Shown: positions 17,641-26,999 of the stretch, in pieces | Numbering within the stretch: the stretch's first letter is position 1 | Layout: each line of letters opens with the position of its first letter | Origin: Nitrospirota bacterium | GTDB taxonomy: Bacteria; Nitrospirota; Thermodesulfovibrionia; UBA6902 | Reading direction: 5' to 3' | NCBI GenBank assembly: GCA_016213945.1 | Contig: JACQZF010000039.1 | Location: forward strand, 1 to 64,000 | DNA: 64,000 nt | Notes under the pieces: generated by a model | Databases searched by the model: none | The model's input: the letters and a program-made list of their open reading frames with translations, nothing else | Told to the model about the DNA's origin: nothing | Program-made: the position numbers and the translations under genes

Positions 17641-18394
17641 AAAAAACGGTCAGCTTTCTGAAACGGAAATGGAGCGTTACCGCAGGCAATTGATGCTTCA
17701 GGGATTCACCGGGGAACATCAGTGGAGGCTGAAAGAGTCAACCGCGCTGATCGCGGGCATTGGCGGCCTCGGAGGGACTGCGGCAATTTATCTTGCTGTT
17801 GCAGGAATAGGGAAAATGGTCTTTGCCCACAGTGGAAATCTGACCCTGTCGAATATGAACAGACAGATATTGATGAAGCATGACTGGATAGGCAGGAGCA
17901 GGGTTGTGCAGGCCAGGAAGACAATTGAAGAGATAAATCCCGATGTGGAGGTTGAGGTATTCGATGAAAGGATATCAGCAGACAACATAGGAAATTTACT
18001 GGATGGCGTGCAGATCGCACTTTCCGCCCGCCCCAATTTTAATGAAAGAAGGTTGCTGAACGCAGCCTGTATCAGTAGAAATATTCCGATGGTTGAAGCT
18101 GCCATGAACGGCATGGAGGGCTACCTTTTCAATGTCGTCCCTCATGTAACCCCCTGCCTTAATTGCCTGTATCCCGAAGACAATCCTGAATGGGAGGAGA
18201 TGGGGTTCCCTGTGCTTGGCGCAGTATCGGGGATTCTCGGCTGCATGATGAGCATTGAGGCGGTAAAGCTGCTGACAGGATACGGGGAGCCATTGCTTTC
18301 TAAAATGCTGGTATTCAATGCCATGAATATGGATTTCAGAAAACTGAATATACGCAGAGAGCAAAATTGCAAAGTTTGCGCCGGTAAAAATTAA
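17624..18394 (+). CDS. hesA: HesA/MoeB/ThiF-family E1-like protein, nif-associated
   Basis: A 256-residue E1-like fold protein. It keeps the nucleotide-binding glycine loop (AGIGGLGG) with YLAVAGIG, the SNMNRQ motif and two zinc CxxC pairs (CLNC and CKVC). It starts at GTG 17624, 17 nt before the nifB stop, with GGAGAAG in front. HesA proteins accompany many nif clusters, with a suggested but unproven role in metal or sulfur delivery. Two acidic positions normally needed for adenylation look replaced: HSGN stands where MoeB/ThiF have the DxD stretch before SNLNRQ, and SARP stands where they have DCTD. It may therefore bind rather than activate a carrier protein. Confidence 0.8.
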   Translation: MKLLTEKNGQLSETEMERYRRQLMLQGFTGEHQWRLKESTALIAGIGGLGGTAAIYLAVAGIGKMVFAHSGNLTLSNMNRQILMKHDWIGRSRVVQARKTIEEINPDVEVEVFDERISADNIGNLLDGVQIALSARPNFNERRLLNAACISRNIPMVEAAMNGMEGYLFNVVPHVTPCLNCLYPEDNPEWEEMGFPVLGAVSGILGCMMSIEAVKLLTGYGEPLLSKMLVFNAMNMDFRKLNIRREQNCKVCAGKN

Positions 18395-18399
18395 AGCCT

Positions 18400-18442
18400 A
18401 CAAAATTGTTCCTACAATATTGTCCCTAAGTAACATAATTGT
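18400..18442 (+). promoter_or_regulatory. triple ACA-N4-TGT upstream array
   Basis: Three sites: ACAAAATTGT (18400), ACAATATTGT (18414, a perfect palindrome) and ACATAATTGT (18433). They are spaced 14 and 19 bp apart and end 46 bp before the -24 box. Confidence 0.75.
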
Positions 18443-18488
18443 AGCATCACCTCACTTTGGAACTCAAAAGATTCAAGAGGTTTCGCCC

Positions 18489-18504
18489 TGGCATAATTCT
18501 GGCA
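18489..18504 (+). promoter_or_regulatory. sigma54 promoter of the NifA-HTH gene
   Basis: TGGCATAATTCTGGCA, GG-N10-GC. It is very close to the nifH promoter sequence. Confidence 0.88.
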
Positions 18505-18526
18505 ATACGCAAGAACAAAGGACGCA

Positions 18527-18715
18527 ATGATGAATTCATTGAAGGAACAGATCAGGGAAATGGAAAAGGAAGAAATAATCAGGGCGCTGAAAGAATGCGA
18601 CTGGGTAATGGCAAAGGCCGCAAGACAGCTCGGCATTACAGAGAGGATGATAGGATACAAGATAAAAAAATACGGGATAAGGAGGGCGGGAATAGAGTTA
18701 CGAGATAAGAGTTAG
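18527..18715 (+). CDS. stand-alone NifA-type (Fis-family) DNA-binding domain protein
   Basis: A 62-residue protein consisting almost only of a Fis-type helix-turn-helix. The block ALKECDWVMAKAARQLGI and TERMIGYKIKKYGI closely follow the C-terminal DNA-binding domain of NifA (pattern A...gWVqaKAARlLGmTpRqv.Y.i.kygI). No AAA+ or GAF domain precedes it; the frame begins at 18527 after AAGGAC, 23 nt downstream of its own sigma54 promoter. It is the first gene before the porin-amtB-glnK set. It may act as an accessory binder or competitor at activator sites. A remnant of a broken nifA is less likely, given its own promoter and ribosome site. Confidence 0.8.
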   Translation: MMNSLKEQIREMEKEEIIRALKECDWVMAKAARQLGITERMIGYKIKKYGIRRAGIELRDKS

Positions 18716-18718
18716 TGA

Positions 18719-18751
18719 CGCAGGGGCGTATTTCAATGCGCCCATTAAGAA
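18719..18751 (+). repeat. GGGGCG(T/G)...CGCCC short repeat
   Basis: CAGGGGCGTATTTCAATGCGCCCATTAAG is closely matched at 44399-44425 and relates to the GGGGCGGGTTTCAAACCCGCCCC family at 21283, 56222 and 57813. Confidence 0.55.
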
Positions 18752-18797
18752 ATAATCGCGGGCGTTGGTCTGCGGAACAAAGATTTGGAGGTGTACG

Positions 18798-19904
18798 GTG
18801 AAGGGTTTAAAGGCAGCTTTTTGGGTGATAGTATTAATGTTGAGCGGCTTTGCAGGTAACTTGAAAGCCGAAGAAACGAAAATGGGAAGTATGACTTTGG
18901 ATGAATTCAGGAAGGCCCTTGGCATGAGCATTTATCTGCAGGGCGGCTACACTTATAACTTCAAGAACAGCAATTCTCAGGAAAATGAGTTAAGGGTTTT
19001 TGACCACAAGGCAAACAGCTTTATGTTAGACCTTACCCAGTTGGTATTCGTCAAGGACGCGCCGGTTGACGGCGTGGGTTTTAAATTCAAACTCTCGGCA
19101 GGCGAGACCGCAAAGTGGATACATTCAAGGGGCCTCGGCGCAAGCGATGATTCCATTGACATTACCGAGGCGTATGTTGGATATCTTGCGCCTTTGGGCA
19201 AGGGGCTGAAATTCGATTTCGGTAAGTTTGCAACTTATCACGGGGCTGAGGTAATTGAGGCAAAGGACAATCCCAATTACTCACGTTCGTTCCTCTTTAA
19301 TTATGCGATACCTTTTACCCATACAGGGCTGAAGGTCAGCTACCCGTTCACGGAGACTTTTAATGCAGGAATTCACATAGTCAACGGCTGGGACAATACG
19401 GACGACAACAACAAGAGCAAGACAATCGGACTGAGCGCGGGCGTTGTACCTGTCGAGCAGCTCTCGATGTTCTTTAATCTTATGTACGGGCCTGAGAAGG
19501 ACAATAACACTGCCGACAACAGGTTCCTCTTTGACTGGGTCGGGATTGTAAAACCGGCAAAGAATTTATCCATCATCCTCAATGCGGATTATGCCACTGA
19601 AGAGAAATCCGCTCCGGACGGTGATACCGCAAAATGGTACGGCGTTGCCGGAATAGCAAAATATGACTTCAACGATCTTGTCAGCATGTCGGCAAGGGCC
19701 GAATACTTCAGGGACAAAGATGGAGTAAGGACCGGAACGGAGCAGGCCCTGAAAGAGATAACCATCACCCCTGAATTCAGGGTGGCGCAGGCGGTCATCG
19801 TAAGGCCTGAGTACAGGCATGACTGGTCTGATAAAGAGGTGTTTGATTCGGGTAAGGCAAAGAAGCAGGATACAATTGCGGTTGCGGTGATGTATACCTG
19901 GTAA
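18798..19904 (+). CDS. outer-membrane beta-barrel porin
   Basis: Secreted outer-membrane protein of about 368 residues. The start is GTG 18798 behind GGAGGTG; it gives a clean signal peptide (VKGLKAAFWVIVLMLSGFAG...LKA). The mature part is rich in alternating aromatic/polar strands (YLQGGYTYNF, GLKFDFGKFATYHGAEV, RPEYRHDW) and ends in YTW, a C-terminal aromatic suited to BAM recognition. The pattern fits the BBP2-like porin family. Its place between a sigma54-driven regulator and amtB suggests it admits nitrogenous solutes; this is inference. Confidence 0.8.
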   Translation: MKGLKAAFWVIVLMLSGFAGNLKAEETKMGSMTLDEFRKALGMSIYLQGGYTYNFKNSNSQENELRVFDHKANSFMLDLTQLVFVKDAPVDGVGFKFKLSAGETAKWIHSRGLGASDDSIDITEAYVGYLAPLGKGLKFDFGKFATYHGAEVIEAKDNPNYSRSFLFNYAIPFTHTGLKVSYPFTETFNAGIHIVNGWDNTDDNNKSKTIGLSAGVVPVEQLSMFFNLMYGPEKDNNTADNRFLFDWVGIVKPAKNLSIILNADYATEEKSAPDGDTAKWYGVAGIAKYDFNDLVSMSARAEYFRDKDGVRTGTEQALKEITITPEFRVAQAVIVRPEYRHDWSDKEVFDSGKAKKQDTIAVAVMYTW

Positions 19905-19929
19905 TTTAAAAATGAAATCAGGAGGAAAC

Positions 19930-21279
19930 ATGAAAAGGTTATTAAGTATTTTGATGATGATTTGTTTGCTGGGTCTTGCAGTGCCCAGCTTTGCAGAGGA
20001 GGCACAGGTTGATACTTTAGCTCCGGCAGCGGTTGAACAGACTGCGCCTGCTCCAAAAGTTGATACGGGAGACACCGCGTGGGTTTTGATCTCCACCGCG
20101 CTTGTCATGCTGATGACCCCGGGGCTCGCGCTCTTTTACGGTGGAATGGTCAGGCGCAAAAATGTCCTTGGGACCATAATGCAGAGTTTCATAGCGCTCG
20201 GAGTCATGACTATTCTCTGGGTGCTTTACGGGTACAGCCTGTCATTCGGGCCGGACGTGGGGCACATCATCGGCAATCTCGACTGGGCAGGATTAAAGGG
20301 TGTGGGTCTTGAACCGAATACAGACTACGCGGCAACGGTCCCGCACCAGGCGTTCATGATATTCCAGATGATGTTCGCCGTTATCACCCCGGCGCTCATA
20401 ACAGGGGCGATTGCCGAACGGTTTAAATTCAGCACGTATCTCGTGTTCCTTGTGTTATGGGCCACGTTTGTTTATTTCCCTCTCGCGCACTGGGTATGGG
20501 GCGTCGGAGGCTGGATAAGAAACCTTGGAGCGCTTGATTTCGCGGGCGGCCTTGTAGTGCATATCAGCTCAGGTGTTTCAGCCCTTGCCGCTGTACTTGT
20601 TGTCGGCAAAAGAAAGGGATACGGCAGGGAACCGATGATGCCGCATAACATTACCATGACTTTAATAGGCGCGGCATTGCTGTGGTTCGGCTGGTTCGGG
20701 TTTAACGGAGGCAGCGCGGTCGCATCAGGCGCTCTTGCAACATCGGCCTTTGTTGTTACGCATATCGCAACGGCAGCAGCGGCGTTGTCCTGGATGTTCG
20801 CGGAATGGAAGCACAGGGGGAAACCGACTGCTCTCGGCGCTGCATCAGGCGCGGTTGCAGGGCTTGTGGCAATTACCCCTGCATCAGGTTTTGTCGGGCC
20901 CATGTCATCAGTCATTATCGGGCTTGCAGCAGGTGTGATCTGCTACCTGGCAATTAATCTCAAATCGAAATTCGGCTACGATGACTCCCTCGACGTAGTT
21001 GGCGTTCACGGCGTAGGCGGAACATGGGGCGCGATTGCAACAGGCCTCTTTGCGTCAAAGGCGATTAATTCAGCAGGAAATGACGGCCTGTTCTTCGGCA
21101 ACCCGTCTCTCCTGGTGAACCAGTTGATAAGCGTGGGCGCGGCATGGGTTTATTCATTCGTAATCACGATCATCATCTTGAAAGTGCTTGATGCGGTAAT
21201 GGGACTTAGAGTTGACGATCAGGCAGAGTTCGTAGGACTGGACCACGCGCAGCATGGTGAAAGCGGGTATTCACTTTAA
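19930..21279 (+). CDS. amtB: ammonium transporter AmtB (first copy)
   Basis: A 449-residue ammonium channel of the Amt/MEP/Rh family. A signal-like N-terminus is followed by 11 membrane segments. Key blocks are DTAWVLISTALVMLMTPGLALFYGG, the twin-His pore (VVHISSG and VVGVHGVGGTWG) and WFGFNGGSA. Start 19930 follows AGGAGGAAAC. It is paired with glnK, which plugs the channel when ammonium is plentiful. Confidence 0.97.
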   Translation: MKRLLSILMMICLLGLAVPSFAEEAQVDTLAPAAVEQTAPAPKVDTGDTAWVLISTALVMLMTPGLALFYGGMVRRKNVLGTIMQSFIALGVMTILWVLYGYSLSFGPDVGHIIGNLDWAGLKGVGLEPNTDYAATVPHQAFMIFQMMFAVITPALITGAIAERFKFSTYLVFLVLWATFVYFPLAHWVWGVGGWIRNLGALDFAGGLVVHISSGVSALAAVLVVGKRKGYGREPMMPHNITMTLIGAALLWFGWFGFNGGSAVASGALATSAFVVTHIATAAAALSWMFAEWKHRGKPTALGAASGAVAGLVAITPASGFVGPMSSVIIGLAAGVICYLAINLKSKFGYDDSLDVVGVHGVGGTWGAIATGLFASKAINSAGNDGLFFGNPSLLVNQLISVGAAWVYSFVITIIILKVLDAVMGLRVDDQAEFVGLDHAQHGESGYSL

Positions 21280-21282
21280 ATA

Positions 21283-21318
21283 AATCTGTAGGGGCGGGTT
21301 TCAAACCCGCCCCTGCGT
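21283..21318 (+). repeat. GGGGCGGGTTTCAAACCCGCCCC palindrome
   Basis: GTAGGGGCGGGTTTC answered by AAACCCGCCCCTGCG between amtB and glnK. Further copies lie at 56222-56250 and 57813-57838. Confidence 0.8.
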
Positions 21319-21330
21319 TACGGAGGATAA

Positions 21331-21669
<339 letters not shown>

Positions 21670-21699
21670 ACTACAGGGCCGCGGCACGCCGTGTCCCAT

Positions 21700-21797
21700 A
21701 CAAAAATGTCGCTCCTACAATTTTGTAGGCTTTATCTGCATCTCATTGTATTTTCAAATAAAATCAGGAGGAAAGCTGTAAAGTCCTACATTTTTGT
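21700..21797 (+). promoter_or_regulatory. ACA-N4-TGT elements upstream of amtB2
   Basis: Three sites: ACAAAAATGT (21700), ACAATTTTGT within the palindrome CCTACAATTTTGTAGG (21714-21729), and ACATTTTTGT within CCTACATTTTTGTAGG (21785-21800). Confidence 0.7.
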
Positions 21798-21842
21798 AGG
21801 AAAGCGGTGATTTAGATTCCCATTAAATTAGCAAGTTAGGCG

Positions 21843-21858
21843 AGGCACAGCTTTTGCA
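21843..21858 (+). promoter_or_regulatory. sigma54 promoter of amtB2-glnK2
   Basis: AGGCACAGCTTTTGCA, GG-N10-GC, 35 nt before the amtB2 start. Confidence 0.85.
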
Positions 21859-21892
21859 AAACTCCCTGCAAAATATCTTCAATGGAGGGAGT

Positions 21893-23188
21893 ATGAAATT
21901 TAAATTCATTATGATTACGGCAATGCTTTTATTGCTGCCGTGTCTAAGTTACGCGGGAGACCCAAACGGAATAAACAGCGGTGATACCGCGTGGATGCTC
22001 ATCTCAACCGCGCTTGTAACGCTGATGACGCCGGGGCTTGCGCTCTTTTACGGCGGGATGGTCAGGAGAAAAAATGTACTTGGAACTATCATGCACAGTT
22101 TTATAATGCTTTTTATGGTGAGCGTGATCTGGGTGTTGTGGGGATACACGCTTGCGTTCGGTCCTGATAAAGGAGGCATTATCGGCGGGCCTGAGTGGTT
22201 CGGTCTGAGTGGGGTCGGACAGGAGAGCTCGCCTTTTGCGCCAACAGTCCCTCATCTGCTGTTCATGATGTTTCAGGGGACTTTTGCAGTGATAACCCCT
22301 GCCTTGATCACAGGCGCATTTGCCGAAAGGATGAAATTCTCCGCTTTAATATTTTTCACAATACTCTGGGTAACATTTGTCTATTCGCCGTTATGTCACT
22401 GGGTGTGGGGCGGAGGATGGATGGCGAAGACCCTTGGCACGCTGGATTTTGCCGGCGGTGTCGTTGTTCATATAAGCTCGGCTGTGGCCGCTTTAGTGGC
22501 GATAATGATGATCGGAAAGCGCAGGGGATATGGCAGGGAGCCGATGCTGCCGCATGACCTTCCGATGACGGTTTTAGGCCTGGCGCTTTTGTGGTTTGGC
22601 TGGTTTGGTTTTAATGCGGGCAGCGCATTGACATCAGGCGGGCTGGCCTCTGTCGCTTTTGTAACAACAAATACCTCCGCAGGCGCTGCGGCAATGAGCT
22701 GGATGTTTATTGAATGGCTGCAGAGAGGAAAACCTACCGCTCTCGGGGCAATGAGCGGTGCAGTCGCAGGACTTGCCGGGATCACGCCCGCTGCCGGTTT
22801 TGTCAGCCCGTTGTCGTCAATAGTAATTGGAATAATAGCAGGGTTGTTATGCTATGTAGGCGTTAATATGAAATCGAAATTCGGATACGACGACTCCCTC
22901 GATGTGATCGGAATTCACGGCGTCAGCGGCACGTGGGGAACTCTGGCAGTAGGACTTTTTGCATCAGCCGCTATAAATCCCGCGGGCAAAGACGGATTGT
23001 TCCACGGCAATTCTTCCCTGTTTGTAACGCAGGGTATTTCCGTGATAGTATCTTTTGTATTTGTCTTTGTCGCAACATTTATTATCCTTAAGCTCGTTGA
23101 CTGGATAGTTGGATTAAGGGTAAAAGACGGAGAAGAGTTTATCGGCCTGGACCAGGCTCTGCATGGAGAAAGCGCGTATACGCAATAA
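21893..23188 (+). CDS. amtB: ammonium transporter AmtB (second copy)
   Basis: A second 431-residue Amt channel, clearly paralogous to the first (shared DTAWMLISTALVTLMTPG, MVRRKNVLGTIMHSF, VVVHISSAVAAL and GIHGVSGTWGTLAVG blocks). A cleavable signal peptide is followed by 11 membrane segments. The start is set at 21893 (after GGAGGGAGT); an upstream in-frame ATG at 21854 lies inside the sigma54 promoter and cannot be used. It is separated from its glnK by a palindromic element. Confidence 0.96.
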   Translation: MKFKFIMITAMLLLLPCLSYAGDPNGINSGDTAWMLISTALVTLMTPGLALFYGGMVRRKNVLGTIMHSFIMLFMVSVIWVLWGYTLAFGPDKGGIIGGPEWFGLSGVGQESSPFAPTVPHLLFMMFQGTFAVITPALITGAFAERMKFSALIFFTILWVTFVYSPLCHWVWGGGWMAKTLGTLDFAGGVVVHISSAVAALVAIMMIGKRRGYGREPMLPHDLPMTVLGLALLWFGWFGFNAGSALTSGGLASVAFVTTNTSAGAAAMSWMFIEWLQRGKPTALGAMSGAVAGLAGITPAAGFVSPLSSIVIGIIAGLLCYVGVNMKSKFGYDDSLDVIGIHGVSGTWGTLAVGLFASAAINPAGKDGLFHGNSSLFVTQGISVIVSFVFVFVATFIILKLVDWIVGLRVKDGEEFIGLDQALHGESAYTQ

Positions 23189-23202
23189 AAGACACATTGA
23201 TT

Positions 23203-23655
<453 letters not shown>

Positions 23656-23664
23656 GCTGTTTGA

Positions 23665-23741
23665 AAATCTCCCCTAACCCCTCTTTGCCAAAGAGGGGAA
23701 TGTATTTCCCCCTTTGTAAAAGGGGGATGAAGGGGGATTTT
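23665..23741 (+). repeat. CCCC-rich palindromic element
   Basis: CCCCTCTTTGCCAAAGAGGGG beside CCCCCTTTGTAAAAGGGGG, followed by GAAGGGGGATTTT. It is the same composite as the 11353-11432 insertion in nifEN. Confidence 0.8.
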
Positions 23742-23753
23742 AAGGAACTAACC

Positions 23754-24458
23754 ATGTCAGTTTTAATTTGTAAAAACGTCGAAAGCGAAGGGCCGGGGAC
23801 AATTGAGGATTTTTTGATTGACAAAAAAATCCCGTATACGACAGTTGATCTGTCAAAAGGGGAGGGCATCCCCGGAACTGAAGATTTCAACACGCTTATA
23901 ATGATGGGCGGGCCGATGAGTGTGAACGATGATATTCCTTACATACGGGAAGAGGAACAGCTCGTCAGGGATTTTATTTCAAGGGGTAAAAAGGTCTTTG
24001 GCGTATGTCTCGGCGCTCAGATAATGGCAAAGGCTCTGGGGGCCAGGGTCTATGCCGGGACGCAAAAAGAGATCGGATGGTACGGCATCGAGTTGACGGG
24101 AGACGGTTTGATGGACCCTCTTATGAGGAGCCTTGCCGTGCATCCCTTTGTGAAGGACTTCTGGAGGAAGTTCAGGGTCTTTCACTGGCACGGCGAGACA
24201 TTCGACGTCCCTGAAGGAGCGGTAAGGCTGGCGTCTTCAGCGCTTTATCCGAACCAGGCGTTCAGATACGGGAGCAAAGCGTATGCGTTTCAGTTCCATA
24301 TTGAAGTCAGAAAAGAAATGATATATGATTGGCTCAGCAGCGGACCAATAGATTTCGATAAACTTAAAGAAGAGACGGAAAGGCTCTACGCCGAATACAG
24401 CGGCAGGGCCATGAACTTTTATAAAGGCTTTTTCACGGACAAAGAACCAATAAGGTAA
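23754..24458 (+). CDS. class I glutamine amidotransferase-like protein
   Basis: A 234-residue stand-alone GATase1 domain. The nucleophile Cys lies in FGVCLGAQIMAKALGA and the His-x-Glu pair in AFQFHIEV, so a full triad appears present. It resembles GuaA-type amidotransferase domains without a synthetase partner. The start is set at 23754; the open frame further upstream is repeat sequence. Its place between glnK2 and glnA suggests a role in glutamine turnover, but the acceptor substrate is unknown. Confidence 0.8.
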   Translation: MSVLICKNVESEGPGTIEDFLIDKKIPYTTVDLSKGEGIPGTEDFNTLIMMGGPMSVNDDIPYIREEEQLVRDFISRGKKVFGVCLGAQIMAKALGARVYAGTQKEIGWYGIELTGDGLMDPLMRSLAVHPFVKDFWRKFRVFHWHGETFDVPEGAVRLASSALYPNQAFRYGSKAYAFQFHIEVRKEMIYDWLSSGPIDFDKLKEETERLYAEYSGRAMNFYKGFFTDKEPIR

Positions 24459-24574
24459 ACCACAGAGGCACAGAGACGCGGAGAAAAATGAAACACAGGA
24501 TATCAAAAACAAAAGATTGGAAATTTTGACTTCTTGTTTTTAATTTATTTCTCTGTGGCTCCGTGTCTCTGTGG
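24459..24574 (+). repeat. ACCACAGAGGCACAGAGA inverted repeat
   Basis: AACCACAGAGGCACAGAGAC is answered by CTCTGTGGCTCCGTGTCTCTGTGGTT, between the amidotransferase and glnA. Confidence 0.8.
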
Positions 24575-24605
24575 TTGATATTGATAATCATTAAAAGGAG
24601 GAAAC

Positions 24606-26018
24606 ATGACACCAAAAGAAGTAATCAAGATGGCGCAGGAAAACAAGGCAGTGATGGCCAACTTCAAGTTCCTTGATTTCCCCGGCATCTGGCAGCACTT
24701 TGCAGTGCCTGTAGCAGAATTAAAAGAGGAGATATTTGAGGAAGGCCTCGGGTTTGACGGCTCTTCCATCAGGGGATGGCAGGCGATAAACACATCGGAC
24801 ATGCTGATAATCCCCGATCCTAAGACAGCCTTTATGGACCCGTTTATGGAGTATCCGACGATCAGCTTAATATGTAATATCGTTGACCCTATCACAAAGG
24901 AATTTTACTCAAGAGACCCCCGCTACATAGCGCAGAAGGCTGAGGCGTATCTCAAATCAACAGGCGTTGGCGACACCGCGTATTTCGGGCCGGAGGCTGA
25001 ATTCTTTATCTTTGACGGGGTCAGATTCGACCAGAATTCCCACAGCGGATATTATTTCATTGACTCCATTGAAGGCATCTGGAATTCAGGCAGGGAGGAA
25101 AACCCCAACCTTGGCTACAAGCCGAGGCACAAAGAGGGATATTTCCCTGTGCCGCCGACAGACAGCCAGGTGAATCTCAGGACAGAAATGGTAATGGAGA
25201 TGCTGAAGTGCGGCATTTACGTTGAGAGAGAACATCACGAGGTTGCAACTGCGGGGCAGGCCGAGATTGACATGAGGTTTGATTCCCTGGTCAGCATGGC
25301 TGATAAAAACATGCTCTTCAAATATATAATCAAGAATGTTGCGAGGCGGCACAACAAGACAGCGACATTTATGCCGAAGCCTCTATTCGGCGACAACGGT
25401 TCAGGTATGCACGTTCACCAGAGCATATGGAAAGGCGGCAAGCCCCTGTTCGCAGGCAACGGCTATGCAGGTTTGAGCGAGATGGCCCTCTACTACATCG
25501 GCGGAGTGCTGAAACATGCGAAGTCGCTTGCAGCTCTTACCAATCCGACTACAAACTCCTACAAGAGGTTGACTCCGGGATTTGAGGCCCCTGTTAATCT
25601 CGCATACTCAGCGAGAAACCGCTCCGCATCCGTAAGGATACCGACTTATTCGGCAAGTCCGAAGGCGAAGAGGGTTGAGGTGAGATTCCCTGATCCTTCA
25701 TGCAATACCTATCTCGCATTCTCTGCTATGTTGATGGCCGGACTGGACGGCATTGAAAATAAGATCCATCCGGGAGAGCCTCTTGATAAGGACATTTACG
25801 ATCTCGGACCTGAGGAACTGGCAAATGTGCCGACAATGCCCGGTAGCCTCGATGAAGCCCTTGATCATCTGGAAAAGGACCATGAGTACCTGTTGAAGGG
25901 CAATGTCTTCACAAAGGACGCCATTGAAAAATGGATAAGCTACAAGAGGACAAATGAGGTTGACGCGCTGAGGTTAAGGCCGCATCCGTACGAGTTTTTC
26001 CTGTACTATGATATTTAA
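24606..26018 (+). CDS. glnA: glutamine synthetase, type I (beta-type)
   Basis: Dodecameric GS that condenses ammonium and glutamate. The 470 residues are the length of the adenylylated proteobacterial GSI-beta group. Active-site blocks are [36 protein letters not shown] and [10 protein letters not shown]. The adenylylation Tyr is in [10 protein letters not shown], which matches the presence of glnE 1.5 kb downstream. AAGGAGGAAAC precedes the ATG. It is the last gene of the amtB2-glnK2-amidotransferase row and ends at a strong terminator. Confidence 0.97.
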   Translation: MTPKEVIKMAQENKAVMANFKFLDFPGIWQHFAVPVAELKEEIFEEGLGFDGSSIRGWQAINTSDMLIIPDPKTAFMDPFMEYPTISLICNIVDPITKEFYSRDPRYIAQKAEAYLKSTGVGDTAYFGPEAEFFIFDGVRFDQNSHSGYYFIDSIEGIWNSGREENPNLGYKPRHKEGYFPVPPTDSQVNLRTEMVMEMLKCGIYVEREHHEVATAGQAEIDMRFDSLVSMADKNMLFKYIIKNVARRHNKTATFMPKPLFGDNGSGMHVHQSIWKGGKPLFAGNGYAGLSEMALYYIGGVLKHAKSLAALTNPTTNSYKRLTPGFEAPVNLAYSARNRSASVRIPTYSASPKAKRVEVRFPDPSCNTYLAFSAMLMAGLDGIENKIHPGEPLDKDIYDLGPEELANVPTMPGSLDEALDHLEKDHEYLLKGNVFTKDAIEKWISYKRTNEVDALRLRPHPYEFFLYYDI

Positions 26019-26025
26019 GAATCAG

Positions 26026-26053
26026 AAGGGGGGCGCTGCCCCCCTTTTTTTAT
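26026..26053 (+). terminator. rho-independent terminator of glnA
   Basis: AAGGGGGGC-GCT-GCCCCCCTT stem followed by a run of T. It also marks the convergence point with the minus-strand small gene. Confidence 0.9.
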
Positions 26054-26211
26054 TGGGTAAGGGTCCCGATCACTACCTGATCATCGGTCAAAGGAGTGAA
26101 TCTGTTATTCTCAATACATTTTTTCAGGATATTTCCCGTGCAGCAAGGGTCGCATTCTATGCATTTGACGCATATTTTTTTGATTTCTTCTTTGAGTTCT
26201 TCCAAGTTCAT
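26050..26211 (-). CDS. small cysteine-rich protein under sigma54 control, unknown
   Basis: A 53-residue protein not recognised as any named family. A charged helix (MNLEELKEEIKKI) is followed by a cysteine cluster CVKCIECDPCC and a further Cys seven residues on (after TGNILKK), then a polar tail. The spacing CxxCxxCxxCC could bind an Fe-S cluster or zinc; this is inference. Start 26211 is chosen because AGGAGA lies 8 nt upstream; a longer frame to 26253 has none. It has its own sigma54 promoter and upstream element, paralogous to those of the response regulator gene just upstream. Confidence 0.72.
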   Translation of the reverse strand: MNLEELKEEIKKICVKCIECDPCCTGNILKKCIENNRFTPLTDDQVVIGTLTQ

Positions 26212-26283
26212 AGCCGATTCTCCTGTTAAGATTGCCTGAAGGTCCGGGGGCACCCGGAATATCAGAAATAATGTTTATAAAAG

Positions 26284-26299
26284 GGCAACTATTATGCCA
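26284..26299 (-). promoter_or_regulatory. sigma54 promoter of the small Cys-rich gene
   Basis: On the minus strand TGGCATAATAGTTGCC, GG-N10-GC. It differs at few positions from the promoter at 26896-26911. Confidence 0.85.
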
Positions 26300-26375
26300 A
26301 TGACAGCGCGCCTCATAACCCTTTGAAATTGAACAATCAATGAACTGACAGTGCAATTGCTTTATATAAAAACTG

Positions 26376-26385
26376 ACAAAGGTGT
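26376..26385 (-). promoter_or_regulatory. ACA-N4-TGT element upstream of the Cys-rich gene
   Basis: Minus strand ACACCTTTGT within CATACACCTTTGTC, which is repeated exactly at 26990-26999. It lies 77 bp upstream of the -24 box. Confidence 0.65.
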
Positions 26386-26445
26386 ATGTGCTTTCCTGCA
26401 TATCACGGGGAAAAATTCCTGATTTTTTCCGCCCGGACTTTCATG

Positions 26446-26814
26446 TTAATTGCAGGCAATGGAGTTAAGCATTGTCCGTAATTCATTGAAGTTCAACGGC
26501 TTAACAAAATAACCGACAGGATTAGCCAGTCTTGCGGCTTCTCTTGTTTCATTGTCTGAATACGCAGTCGTGAAAATTATTGGAATGCCAAAACGCACTC
26601 TTATCTTGGTGGCCGCCTCGATGCCGTCTATCTCCCCGTCCAGATTTATGTCTATTAATACAATATCCGGTTTTTCTTTTTCAGCTTTTGCAATCGCTTC
26701 CTCTCCTGAGGTTACCTGTTCGCAGATTTCATAACCCCAGAGTTCCAGTAATTGCCGAAATACCAAAGCAGTAAAAAAATCGTCTTCAACTATTAAAATC
26801 TTTGCGCTTGCCAT
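26446..26814 (-). CDS. single-domain response regulator
   Basis: A 122-residue receiver domain without an output domain. Acidic pocket VEDD, phospho-acceptor Asp in IVLIDINLDGEIDGIEAA, Thr in FTTAYSD and Lys in YFVKPLNF are all present. The IDINLxGxxxGIEAA pattern is typical of receivers linked to PAS histidine kinases. It has its own sigma54 promoter directly behind glnB, so it belongs to the nitrogen regulon; partner kinase not in the window. GAGGAGGATCT precedes the ATG. Confidence 0.88.
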   Translation of the reverse strand: MASAKILIVEDDFFTALVFRQLLELWGYEICEQVTSGEEAIAKAEKEKPDIVLIDINLDGEIDGIEAATKIRVRFGIPIIFTTAYSDNETREAARLANPVGYFVKPLNFNELRTMLNSIACN

Positions 26815-26895
26815 TGCAGTAGATCCTCCTCTCAGACATCCCGTGTAGTTTCTTCAAGGGAATTTATTGTGAGTAAATGCACTGCTCTACTGAAT

Positions 26896-26911
26896 TGCAA
26901 CTAATATGCCA
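26896..26911 (-). promoter_or_regulatory. sigma54 promoter of the response regulator gene
   Basis: Minus strand TGGCATATTAGTTGCA, GG-N10-GC. Confidence 0.87.
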
Positions 26912-26989
26912 ACGAAGGCAATCTTAATAACTCTTTGAAATTGAATGCTTGTTAATAAGGGGGATGCTGATTACTGCATTTAAAAGCAG

Positions 26990-26999
26990 ACAAAGGTGT
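26990..26999 (-). promoter_or_regulatory. ACA-N4-TGT element upstream of the response regulator gene
   Basis: Minus strand ACACCTTTGT, 79 bp upstream of the -24 box. A second shared block, TTCAATTTCAAAG, lies between element and promoter in both this and the Cys-rich gene promoter. Confidence 0.65.

Noticed and set aside
21854-21892. Upstream in-frame ATG for amtB2
   Set aside because: It lies inside the sigma54 -24/-12 promoter, so it cannot be part of the transcript; ATG 21893 has a ribosome site and begins a signal peptide.
26026-26053. glnA terminator as also serving the minus-strand gene
   Set aside because: The minus side lacks a T run after the stem.
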